Assembly (NCBI GenBank): GCA_002968845.1 | Contig: PVBG01000006.1 | Span: 243,552 to 307,551 of the forward strand | Source of the DNA: Neorhizobium tomejilense | GTDB lineage: Bacteria; Pseudomonadota; Alphaproteobacteria; Rhizobiales; Rhizobiaceae | Length of the DNA stretch: 64,000 bases | Reading direction: 5' to 3' | In this document: positions 8,125-17,132 of the stretch, piece after piece | How the letters are laid out: every line of letters starts with the position of its first letter | How positions within the stretch are numbered: the first letter of the stretch is position 1 | Made by a program: the position numbers and the translations under genes | The notes under the pieces: generated by a model | What the model saw: the letters and a program-made list of their open reading frames with translations, nothing else | Told to the model about the DNA's origin: nothing | Databases searched by the model: none

Positions 8125-8847
8125 ATGACCAGCGAATACCAGATGTCGCGGCGCGCCTTCGTGATAGGCTCCGTCTCGATGACCGCGACGCTTGCCGGCT
8201 GCGCCACCACCGCTGAACGGGCTCCGGTCCCGGAAATGGCCCGCCGTCCGATCGAGCCCCCGAGCGAAGCGGAGCTGCAGGCCCGATACGCCGCCGTCGA
8301 GGACAGCGGCCACTTGTTGCCGGCAATCCCCTACAAGCAGATCGACCCGAAATATTATCGCCAGCGCGTGGTCGATCCGACCGGCGAACTGCCGGGCACG
8401 GTGGTCGTCGATACGCCCGGCCGTTTCCTCTACGTAGTCGAACCCGGCGGCACCGCGATGCGCTACGGCGTCGGCATTGGCAAGGACGGTTTTGCCTGGC
8501 AGGGTGAAGGCGTCATCCACTGGCGCCAGCCCTGGCCGCGCTGGAAACCGCCAAACGAGATGGTCGCGCGCCAGCCGAGCCTCAAGAAGTTCTCCATCGA
8601 GAACGGCGGCATGGATCCGGGTATCAAGAACCCGCTTGGTGCGCGGGCGCTCTACATCTTCCAGAATGGCCAGGATACGCTCTACCGCCTGCATGGCTCG
8701 CCGGAATGGGCCTCGATCGGCAAGGCGACGTCGTCGGGCTGCGTGCGCCTGGTCAACCAGGACGTCATGGACCTCTATACGCGCGTCCCCTATCACGCCC
8801 GGATCGTCGTGCATCAGGATGTGCTGAAGGCCGTTCCCACCGTCTGA
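8125..8847 (+). CDS. L,D-transpeptidase (YkuD), Tat-type lipoprotein
   Basis: From ATG 8125 the protein has 240 residues. A Ser-Arg-Arg-Ala-Phe-Val twin-arginine motif comes first, then a lipobox ending at Cys26 (Leu-Ala-Gly-Cys), so export by Tat and lipidation are likely. The YkuD catalytic domain has His190 (Leu-His-Gly-Ser) and the nucleophile Cys206 in Ser-Ser-Gly-Cys-Val-Arg. Such enzymes make 3-3 peptidoglycan crosslinks or attach proteins to peptidoglycan in the periplasm; rhizobia carry many of them. A TTG at 8098 or an ATG at 8143 are alternative starts. Confidence 0.88.
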   Translation: MTSEYQMSRRAFVIGSVSMTATLAGCATTAERAPVPEMARRPIEPPSEAELQARYAAVEDSGHLLPAIPYKQIDPKYYRQRVVDPTGELPGTVVVDTPGRFLYVVEPGGTAMRYGVGIGKDGFAWQGEGVIHWRQPWPRWKPPNEMVARQPSLKKFSIENGGMDPGIKNPLGARALYIFQNGQDTLYRLHGSPEWASIGKATSSGCVRLVNQDVMDLYTRVPYHARIVVHQDVLKAVPTV

Positions 8848-8947
8848 TGCGGCTGCCGCGATGATGTTGTTTCGCCACGGCGGCATGATGTAAGAAGTCC
8901 GGCGCTGCCTTGCAGGAAGCGGCGGTAAAAGCGGTCGGAGGCTTAAA

Positions 8948-9508
8948 CTGAATCTGGACGACGAGACGCCGCAATCCGATGCGCCGACGCCGCGCATGCT
9001 CTCCTGGGCGCGCAATTCGACGATCTATCGCATAAACCGGCGCATGCACACGGAAAAGCAGCTCTTCGACGCCATAGCGCGCAAGGCACGTGAGAAATTC
9101 GAGGATATCGGTGAGACCCAGGTCAGGGCGCTTGCCGAATTCGCCGTTAAATTCGCCTATGACAACAAGGCGCTGGATGATGCCGCCTTTGCCGAAATGA
9201 GCACCCGCTCGGGCATGCGCGGCGGCAGGTCCAGGCGGGCCATTGCCCAGAAGCTGTCGCAGAAGGGCGTGGCCAGCAGCACCGTCGCGGCCGCCATTGC
9301 CGAGGCGGATGATTTCCACGCGGCCCTCATCCTGGCCCGCAAACGCGCCTTCGGGCCGTTCCGCAAGAGCGAGCTCGACGAAAAACGCAAGGTCAAGGAG
9401 TTTTCCGCCTTCGCCAGGGCAGGTTTCAGCTTCGATATCGGCAAGAGGATCTTCGAGATGTCGATCGATGAGGCCGAGGAAGCACTGGATGCGGGCCGCG
9501 ACCTCTAG
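8948..9508 (+). CDS. recX: RecX regulatory protein
   Basis: RecX binds RecA filaments and limits their extension. The helical repeats are visible: Thr-Glu-Lys-Gln-Leu-Phe-Asp-Ala near the start, Asp-Asp-Ala-Ala-Phe-Ala-Glu, and Ala-Ile-Ala-Gln-Lys-Leu. The first ATG is 8996, giving 170 residues. The frame stays open upstream, and the 16 residues before that ATG (Asp-Asp-Glu-Thr-Pro, then Ala-Pro-Thr-Pro-Arg) resemble the N-terminus I remember for rhizobial RecX. No ATG, GTG or TTG exists there, but a CTG at 8948 sits 6 bases after GGAGG (8937-8941), so I mark that as the probable start. No recA is nearby. Confidence 0.82.
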   Translation: MNLDDETPQSDAPTPRMLSWARNSTIYRINRRMHTEKQLFDAIARKAREKFEDIGETQVRALAEFAVKFAYDNKALDDAAFAEMSTRSGMRGGRSRRAIAQKLSQKGVASSTVAAAIAEADDFHAALILARKRAFGPFRKSELDEKRKVKEFSAFARAGFSFDIGKRIFEMSIDEAEEALDAGRDL

Positions 9509-9529
9509 GTTGGATCGACCTGCAGCTTG

Positions 9530-9997
9530 TCAGGCCTGTTTGAGCGCCGGGTCGTCAAGCGCCGGATTGTAGAAGAGAGACAGCGTCAGGCTTCGCGCGA
9601 TCCGGTCCGCCGTTGCCATGAACCAGGCTTTCGCCTCCGGGCTCGGAGCGATGTCGTCCAGGGTCGCGGCAAACAGCTCCAGCCATTTCGGGAAAAGCTC
9701 AGGGCTCATGTTGGCGACGCCTGCATGCGCCTGGACCGGCTTTCCGCCATAGGCACCGTTGCGGAAGGCGACGGAGGACCAGAAGCTCTTCATTTTCGCC
9801 ATATGCTCCGGCCAGCGTCCGGAAAGCCGTGCGTCGAACACGGGGCCTAGTTCCGGATGCTCCAGTATGCGGCCGTAAAACGTATCGACCAACGTGCCGA
9901 TGAAGGCGTCGTCGATGCCGATCGCCTTCATTTCCGCTTCCGCGCGTTCCCGGATCGCCGCGATATGTGCCGCGCGTCCCTGCAATTCGTCGCTCAT
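9530..9997 (-). CDS. Group III truncated haemoglobin
   Basis: A 155-residue 2-on-2 globin of group III. It shows the Phe-Tyr-Gly-Arg-Ile-Leu-Glu-His-Pro-Glu-Leu-Gly-Pro-Val-Phe segment, the Trp-Pro-Glu-His-Met-Ala-Lys-Met then Phe-Trp region, and the proximal-site Ala-His-Ala-Gly followed by Phe-Pro-Lys-Trp-Leu. These haem proteins bind O2 or NO and are thought to serve NO detoxification or redox chemistry in the cytoplasm. It converges on recX, 21 bases apart, and has no operon partner. Confidence 0.88.
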   Translation of the reverse strand: MSDELQGRAAHIAAIRERAEAEMKAIGIDDAFIGTLVDTFYGRILEHPELGPVFDARLSGRWPEHMAKMKSFWSSVAFRNGAYGGKPVQAHAGVANMSPELFPKWLELFAATLDDIAPSPEAKAWFMATADRIARSLTLSLFYNPALDDPALKQA

Positions 9998-10163
9998 CTC
10001 AAAACCTTGGGTTCCGCCGCATTTGCGGCCCGCTTTATATAGGCTCAGCGGATGCGGGACCCAAGGCTTGATGCCCGGTTGCGACGATGTGTCAGGCGAA
10101 AATGGGCGGCAATGTCAAATTTGCGCGCCCAGCGTCGATTCATGACAGCAGGTGGAACGGGTG

Positions 10164-11369
10164 TTAAACGCGTTCCAAAGCCACCGCGATCCCCTGCCCG
10201 ACGCCGATGCACATCGTGGCGAGTGCGTATCTGCCCTTGCCGAGCGACAGTTCGAGCGCTGCGGTGCCGGAGATGCGGGCGCCGGACATGCCGAGCGGGT
10301 GGCCGAGCGCGATCGCGCCGCCGTTCGGATTGATGTATTCGGCGTCTTTCGGGAGGCCGAGTTCGCGCAGGACCGCGATGCCTTGGCTCGCAAAGGCTTC
10401 ATTGAGCTCGATCACGTCGAAATCCTTCGGCGAGATGCCGAGACGGGCGCAGAGCTTCTGGGTGGCCGGCGCCGGGCCGATGCCCATGATGCGTGGCGGA
10501 ACGCCGGCAGTGGCGCCGCCCATGATGCGGGCGATCGGCGTCAATCCGTACTTCTTCGCCGCCGCCTCCGAAGCGATGATCAGGGCCGCGGCGCCGTCGT
10601 TGACGCCGGAGGCGTTGCCGGCAGTCACCGTCGCGCCCTCGATCTTGTTCAGTACCCTGAGCTTGGCAAGCGCTTCCATGTTGGTTGCACGCGGATGTTC
10701 GTCCTTCGAAACGACCACCGGATCGCCCTTCCGCTGCGGGATGGTCACCGAGGTGATTTCCTTGGCAAGACGACCGTTCTCCTGAGCTGCCGAGGCCTTT
10801 GCCTGGCTGCGGACGGCAAACGCGTCCTGGTCCTCACGGGAAACCTTGTAGTCGATCGCCACGTTATCGCCGGTTTCCGGCATGGAATCGACGCCATATT
10901 GCTTCTTCATCAGCGGGTTGACGAAACGCCAGCCGATCGTGGTGTCGTAGATCTCGGCATTGCGCGAGAACGCAGTGTCGGCCTTCGGCATCACGAAGGG
11001 CGCCCTGGACATGCTTTCGACGCCGCCGGCTATCATCAGTTCGGCCTCGCCGGCCTTGATGGCGCGGGCGGCGGTGATGACCGCATCCATGCCCGAACCG
11101 CACAGCCGGTTCATGGTAGTGCCGCCGAGGGAGACCGGCAGGCCGGCAAGCAGCGCCGACATGCGGGCGACGTTGCGGTTGTCTTCGCCGGCCTGGTTGG
11201 CGCAGCCGTAGATGACGTCGGCAACCGCCTCCCAGTCGACGGAAGCGTTACGTTCCATCAACGCTTTCAGGGGGATGGCGCCGAGGTCGTCGGCGCGGAC
11301 AGCGGAGAGCGAGCCGCCGAAACGGCCGATCGGAGTGCGGATATAATCGCAGATATAGGCTTCGGTCAT
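10164..11369 (-). CDS. pcaF: 3-oxoadipyl-CoA thiolase
   Basis: A 401-residue thiolase that cleaves 3-oxoadipyl-CoA to succinyl-CoA and acetyl-CoA, the last step of the beta-ketoadipate pathway. The acyl-accepting Cys90 (Arg-Leu-Cys-Gly-Ser-Gly), His357 (Gly-His-Pro-Leu-Gly) and Cys387 (Thr-Met-Cys-Ile-Gly) are intact. Specific assignment as PcaF rather than another thiolase rests on its place 11 bases downstream of pcaJ in a pcaI-pcaJ-pcaF operon. The start is ATG 11369; the longer frame upstream lies inside pcaJ in another phase and is not coding. Confidence 0.95.
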   Translation of the reverse strand: MTEAYICDYIRTPIGRFGGSLSAVRADDLGAIPLKALMERNASVDWEAVADVIYGCANQAGEDNRNVARMSALLAGLPVSLGGTTMNRLCGSGMDAVITAARAIKAGEAELMIAGGVESMSRAPFVMPKADTAFSRNAEIYDTTIGWRFVNPLMKKQYGVDSMPETGDNVAIDYKVSREDQDAFAVRSQAKASAAQENGRLAKEITSVTIPQRKGDPVVVSKDEHPRATNMEALAKLRVLNKIEGATVTAGNASGVNDGAAALIIASEAAAKKYGLTPIARIMGGATAGVPPRIMGIGPAPATQKLCARLGISPKDFDVIELNEAFASQGIAVLRELGLPKDAEYINPNGGAIALGHPLGMSGARISGTAALELSLGKGRYALATMCIGVGQGIAVALERV

Positions 11370-11380
11370 GATTTTCTCTC

Positions 11381-12070
11381 TCACAGTTTCGGCACGACGA
11401 GATCGGCAACCGGTCCATCGATATGGAGGCGGGCGCCGGTCATGGCCTGCAGTTCCTCGACTGTCATGCCGGCCAGCTTTTCGCGCAGGACGAAATGCTT
11501 TTCGACGATGTCGATGACGGCGTGGCTCGTATAGACCCGAGTGATACAGGCAACGCCAGTCAGCGGAAAGGTACAAGCTTCAACTAATTTCGGGTCGCCG
11601 TTCTTGGTGACGTGTTCGGTGATGACGCAGACCTGCTTGGCGCCATGCACCAGATCCATGGCGCCGCCGACGGCCGGCACTCCCTTGGTGCCGACACGCC
11701 AGTTGGCGAGGTCGCCGTTCTGGGCCACCTGGAGCGCGCCCAATATGGCGACGTCGAGATGACCGCCACGCACCATGGCAAAGCTGTCGGCATGGTGGAA
11801 GAAGGCAGCGCCCGGCTTCAGCGTCACGGCCTTCTTGCCGGCGTTGATCAGGTCCCAGTCCTCCTCGCCTTCGGCAGGCGCTTCGCCGAAATTGAGGATG
11901 CCGTTTTCGGTGTGGAAGATCGCCTCGCGGCCGGGCGGCTGGTACCGGGCGACCATTTCCGGAAAACCGATGCCGAGGTTCACATAGGCACCGTCCTTTA
12001 TGTCCTGGGCGGCGCGCCAGGCGATCTGGGCGTTGGAAAGCTTGATGTCTTCTCGGGTGTCGATGGTCAT
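11381..12070 (-). CDS. pcaJ: 3-oxoadipate CoA-transferase subunit B
   Basis: A 229-residue beta subunit of the succinyl-CoA:3-oxoadipate CoA-transferase. The catalytic glutamate is Glu55 in Thr-Glu-Asn-Gly-Ile, preceded by Asn-Leu-Gly-Ile-Gly. It works with PcaI to activate 3-oxoadipate as its CoA thioester. The ATG (12070) overlaps the pcaI stop in an ATGA, so translation is coupled, consistent with a 1:1 complex. pcaF follows 11 bases downstream. Confidence 0.95.
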   Translation of the reverse strand: MTIDTREDIKLSNAQIAWRAAQDIKDGAYVNLGIGFPEMVARYQPPGREAIFHTENGILNFGEAPAEGEEDWDLINAGKKAVTLKPGAAFFHHADSFAMVRGGHLDVAILGALQVAQNGDLANWRVGTKGVPAVGGAMDLVHGAKQVCVITEHVTKNGDPKLVEACTFPLTGVACITRVYTSHAVIDIVEKHFVLREKLAGMTVEELQAMTGARLHIDGPVADLVVPKL

Positions 12071-12789
12071 GCCTGGGCTCCTGGGGCGTAGGCCACTCCG
12101 GCGCGGATGAGCTCTTCTTCCTGCTGCGGGTTGGCGACCTCGACGACGCGGTCGATGAAGATGCCGGGTGTTACGACATGTTCGGGATCGATGCCGCCAG
12201 GCGGCACGATCTTCGAGACCTGCACGATCGTCTTGGCCGCGGCCATGCACATCAGCGGGTTAAAGTTGCGGCCGGCCTTGTTGTAGGTGAGGTTGCCCAG
12301 TGGATCGCCGAGCTGCGCCTTGACGATGGCGAAATCCGCCTTCAGCCAGCGCTCCTGCACGTAGTGGCGGCCGTCGAACTCGGCGATCACCTTGCCGTTG
12401 GCAAGTTCGGTGCCGTAGGCGGTCGGTGTGTAGAAGGCCGGAATGCCGGCGCCGCCGGCGCGGATGCGCTCGGCAAGCGTGCCCTGCGGCACGAGTTCAA
12501 GCTCGATCTGGCCTGCGAGATAACGGTCGGTAAAGGCGCGCGGATCCGACGACTTCGGAAACGAGCAGATCATCTTCCTGACCATGCCCGCGTCGATCAT
12601 CGCGGCAATGCCGATGCGGCCGTTGCCGGCATTGTTGTTGATGACGGTTAAGTCCTTGATCCCCTTGTCGATCAGGGCATGGATCAGCTCGATCGGGGCG
12701 CCTGATCCGCCAAAACCGCCGATCATGATGGTCGCGCCATCACTGATCTCGGAGACGGCTTCCGCCGTGCTCCCGATTGTCTTGTCCAT
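12067..12789 (-). CDS. pcaI: 3-oxoadipate CoA-transferase subunit A
   Basis: A 240-residue alpha subunit of the CoA-transferase. The glycine-rich CoA-binding loop (Gly-Gly-Phe-Gly-Gly-Ser-Gly) is at about residues 24-30 and the Asn-Asn-Asn-Ala-Gly motif follows near 51. It is the first gene of the pcaIJF operon, transcribed away from the IclR-type regulator pcaR across a 204-base intergenic region that carries a palindromic operator. In rhizobia and Pseudomonas PcaR activates these genes in response to beta-ketoadipate; that inducer is established for the family, not read from this sequence. Confidence 0.95.
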   Translation of the reverse strand: MDKTIGSTAEAVSEISDGATIMIGGFGGSGAPIELIHALIDKGIKDLTVINNNAGNGRIGIAAMIDAGMVRKMICSFPKSSDPRAFTDRYLAGQIELELVPQGTLAERIRAGGAGIPAFYTPTAYGTELANGKVIAEFDGRHYVQERWLKADFAIVKAQLGDPLGNLTYNKAGRNFNPLMCMAAAKTIVQVSKIVPPGGIDPEHVVTPGIFIDRVVEVANPQQEEELIRAGVAYAPGAQA

Positions 12790-12890
12790 ACGGGATATCT
12801 CCTTCGCTATACCCGGCGAACGTGCCCGCCGTGCCTCCTGGAAAACAGATAGATCAGCACGGCAGGGACAGCAAGAAATATGTGCGGTAA

Positions 12891-12925
12891 TTGACCTTTG
12901 TTCATATATCGCACATATTGTGCGA
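12891..12925 (+). promoter_or_regulatory. pcaR promoter and PcaR operator
   Basis: A perfect 17-base palindrome, TCGCACATATTGTGCGA, spans 12909-12925 between the divergent pcaI and pcaR genes. A further half-site, TGTGCG, lies at 12881-12886. TTGACC (12891-12896) and CATATT (12914-12919), 17 bases apart, form a plausible pcaR promoter whose -10 sits inside the palindrome, which suggests autorepression. IclR-family regulators bind such short dyads. The palindrome is seen directly; the assignment to PcaR is inference from position. Confidence 0.6.
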
Positions 12926-12993
12926 ACTGGCGATGCGGAGCGTGCACATCCTCATGGCCTCACATTGCATCGACACCGGGCACAGGGAAGACC

Positions 12994-13749
12994 ATGCAGG
13001 AAACGGATTTCGTCAGCGGCTTCGCGCGAGGCCTGAAGGTGATCGAGGCTTTTGGCGAAACCACGCCGCGGCTGGCGATCGCGGACGTGGCAAAGGCGAC
13101 CGGGCTCGACCGGGCAACGGCCCGCCGCTGCCTGCTGACCTTGGCCGAACTCGGTTATGCTGATTATGATGGAAAATTCTTCGTGCTGACACCGAAGATT
13201 CTGCGGCTTGGCCATGCCTATCTCTCCGCCACCCCCCTGCCCCACATCGTCCAGCCTTTTCTCGACAAGCTCGCCGAGGAGGTTCACCAGAGCGCATCCG
13301 CAAGCGTGCTCGACGGCACCGAGGTCGTTTATATCGCCCGCGCTTCGCAAAAGCGGGTGATGTCGATCAACCTGATGCCCGGCAGCCGCCTCCCCGCCTA
13401 TTGCGCCTCGATGGGCCGCGTCCTGCTGGCGGCCATGCCCGATAGCGAGAGCCTGGCGCTCCTGAAACAGAGCAACCTGAGACCCTTCACCCCTCGCACC
13501 CTCACCGATCCTGTCCGGCTGATGGAGGAGTTCGCCCGCGTTCGCGAACAGGGTTTCGCGGTCATCGACCAGGAACTGGAGCTCGGTCTCTGCTCGATCG
13601 CGGTGCCGCTGGAAAACGACCGCGGCCGGGTGGTCGCCGCGATCAATATCGGCGCACCGGCGGCAAGCGTCCCTGCGGTTGAAATGGCCGAGCGTTATCT
13701 GGAACCGCTGAAGGGCGTTGCAAGGCTTTTGAAATCCCTGCTGCGCTGA
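12994..13749 (+). CDS. pcaR: IclR family regulator of the pca genes
   Basis: A 251-residue IclR-type regulator. The N-terminal winged helix (about residues 8-65) contains Ile-Ala-Asp-Val-Ala-Lys-Ala-Thr-Gly-Leu-Asp-Arg-Ala-Thr-Ala-Arg-Arg, the recognition pattern of the PcaR/PobR/CatR branch. The C-terminal effector domain carries Tyr-Cys-Ala-Ser-Met-Gly-Arg-Val and Asp-Gln-Glu-Leu-Glu-Leu-Gly. It is divergent from pcaIJF, its expected target. ATG 12994 follows AGGGAAG. The frame extends upstream to 12898, but that region overlaps the operator and is unlikely to be translated. Confidence 0.92.
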   Translation: MQETDFVSGFARGLKVIEAFGETTPRLAIADVAKATGLDRATARRCLLTLAELGYADYDGKFFVLTPKILRLGHAYLSATPLPHIVQPFLDKLAEEVHQSASASVLDGTEVVYIARASQKRVMSINLMPGSRLPAYCASMGRVLLAAMPDSESLALLKQSNLRPFTPRTLTDPVRLMEEFARVREQGFAVIDQELELGLCSIAVPLENDRGRVVAAINIGAPAASVPAVEMAERYLEPLKGVARLLKSLLR

Positions 13750-13834
13750 ACCTATCAGCGCCGTGAATCGATGAGGCCGGATCGATTCAATCATGTCGTT
13801 GGACGGCGGAATCCGGACTTGCGATTCTGCAGGC

Positions 13835-14083
13835 ATGACCAGCGAACCGCTTCTCCTCACCCGCCGCGACCCCGCCCGAAACATGGCCCGCTTCTACGTG
13901 CTCACCGTCGAGCCCGATCTTTTCGACGGCGCGGCGCTCACCCGCAACTGGGGCCGCATCGGCACCAAGGGCCGTTTCCGCATCGATCTGTTCGGCTCGC
14001 GGCAGGAAGCGGAGCGCCGGTTTTTCGCACTTGTCCGCAGCAAGGTGAAACGGGGTTATCAGCAGAAAGCGGGGGCCGGCTGA
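13835..14083 (+). CDS. WGR domain protein
   Basis: A small cytoplasmic protein, 82 residues from ATG 13835 or 96 from ATG 13793. It consists of a WGR domain: Asn-Met-Ala-Arg-Phe-Tyr, then Arg-Asn-Trp-Gly-Arg-Ile-Gly-Thr-Lys-Gly, then a Glu-Ala-Glu-Arg-Arg helix. In eukaryotic PARPs and MolR-type proteins this domain contacts nucleic acid ends. Stand-alone bacterial WGR proteins are common in rhizobia and their role is unknown. The domain begins just after the second Met, so I prefer that start. It converges on pobA. Confidence 0.8.
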   Translation: MTSEPLLLTRRDPARNMARFYVLTVEPDLFDGAALTRNWGRIGTKGRFRIDLFGSRQEAERRFFALVRSKVKRGYQQKAGAG

Positions 14084-14102
14084 CAACTCTCCATTTCGGG
14101 CA

Positions 14103-14132
14103 GCCACGGTTATGGCATTGCCGATCCGTGGC
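14103..14132. terminator. Possible bidirectional terminator hairpin
   Basis: Arms GCCACGG (14103-14109) and CCGTGGC (14126-14132) flank a 16-base loop containing a small GGC/GCC pair. It lies between the converging WGR and pobA stops. No T-tract follows, so termination is only a positional inference. Confidence 0.4.
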
Positions 14133-14146
14133 CGATCGATGCAGCG

Positions 14147-16333
<2,187 letters not shown>

Positions 16334-16406
16334 GAGCGACGAGCCCGTCTTCGATGCCGACGTTGAGCTGAAGTTCATCCATTCGCGCAAATGTCGTCGG
16401 AATGCC

Positions 16407-16427
16407 GGCGGCGCCTATGGCACCGCC
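16407..16427. terminator. Short GC-rich hairpin between convergent genes
   Basis: GGCGGCGCC (16407-16415), loop TAT and GGCACCGCC (16419-16427) pair over 8 of 9 positions. It stands between the pobR stop and the stop of the DUF5706 gene. No T-run is present, so a bidirectional terminator role is inferred from position. Nothing else is apparent in 16334-16477. Confidence 0.38.
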
Positions 16428-16477
16428 TTCACAACCGGAAATGCCAGGCAGCCTATCGAGGCACGTCTGGCCCCGCG

Positions 16478-17020
16478 TCAGGTCACCAGAAGAAGCAGGA
16501 CGTAGGCAACGACCGTGAACATCAGCCCGCGGAAGGCATAGGAGACGCAGCGGTATTTCTGCCGGGCGATCAGGGACAGCACATCGGCATTGTCCAGGTA
16601 TTCCTTGAAGAGATAACCTACATCGCTACGCTGCGCCGCATGCTCGAATATTGCTCTGTGCTGCGGCCATGTCCCCCAGAAAAGCGAGGTGGATTTCTCC
16701 ACGCGCCGCGGCAGCACGACAAGGATCGCGGAGAGAATAGACGACACCGAAGCGACGGCGAGCAAAGCCGAAACAACCACCGCGGCCCACGCGCCATCGG
16801 TATAACGCGCCAAGGTGAATACCCCTCGCCCCTCGCTCGACGAGATCAAAAAGGCGAGCATGAAGGTAAAGATATATGCGGCCTTCTGATCGGATATCTT
16901 GATCTGATCGTAGAATACGTCGTTGATTTTCCGAACATGGTTGAAGTATTCCTCGGTGATCTCGCCGGACGCCATCGGCATTTCGAGCATCTCGGTCGGT
17001 GCGCTTTCGAAGTCGCTCAA
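16478..17020 (-). CDS. DUF5706 (Pycsar effector-like) membrane protein
   Basis: About 180 residues from TTG 17020, which has GAGGGA 9 bases upstream; an ATG at 17083 would add 21 residues. An N-terminal amphipathic helix ends in Ile-Ser-Asp-Gln-Lys-Ala-Ala-Tyr at the edge of a first membrane helix. A second helix (Trp-Ala-Ala-Val-Val-Val-Ser-Ala-Leu-Leu) and a Leu-Phe-Trp-Gly-Thr-Trp segment follow. A third helix sits at the very C-terminus after Arg-Gln-Lys-Tyr-Arg. This layout, and the (S/A)D-x-K-A motif, fit DUF5706, the PycTM family whose characterised members depolarise the membrane when a Pycsar cyclase makes cCMP or cUMP. It is divergent from a FecR-TPR protein that is coupled to a class III cyclase. 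Homology is judged by pattern only. Confidence 0.7.
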   Translation of the reverse strand: MSDFESAPTEMLEMPMASGEITEEYFNHVRKINDVFYDQIKISDQKAAYIFTFMLAFLISSSEGRGVFTLARYTDGAWAAVVVSALLAVASVSSILSAILVVLPRRVEKSTSLFWGTWPQHRAIFEHAAQRSDVGYLFKEYLDNADVLSLIARQKYRCVSYAFRGLMFTVVAYVLLLLVT

Positions 17021-17132
17021 CTTGTTTTCCCTCGTTCGGAACTGTTTCCCTGTTAATACAGTCCAGCCGAAAAGCAATGGCATTGCTAAAGGTCATCTTG
17101 ACACTTGCCGTGTTTCTAAGCAGTTGTGAGGT
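17021..17132. promoter_or_regulatory. Divergent promoter region, DUF5706 and FecR-TPR genes
   Basis: The 112 bases between the two preferred starts should contain both promoters. If the DUF5706 gene starts at ATG 17083 only 49 bases remain, which is one reason to prefer TTG 17020. No clear dyad is visible. The arrangement allows co-regulation of the effector-like gene with the FecR-cyclase operon. Confidence 0.45.
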
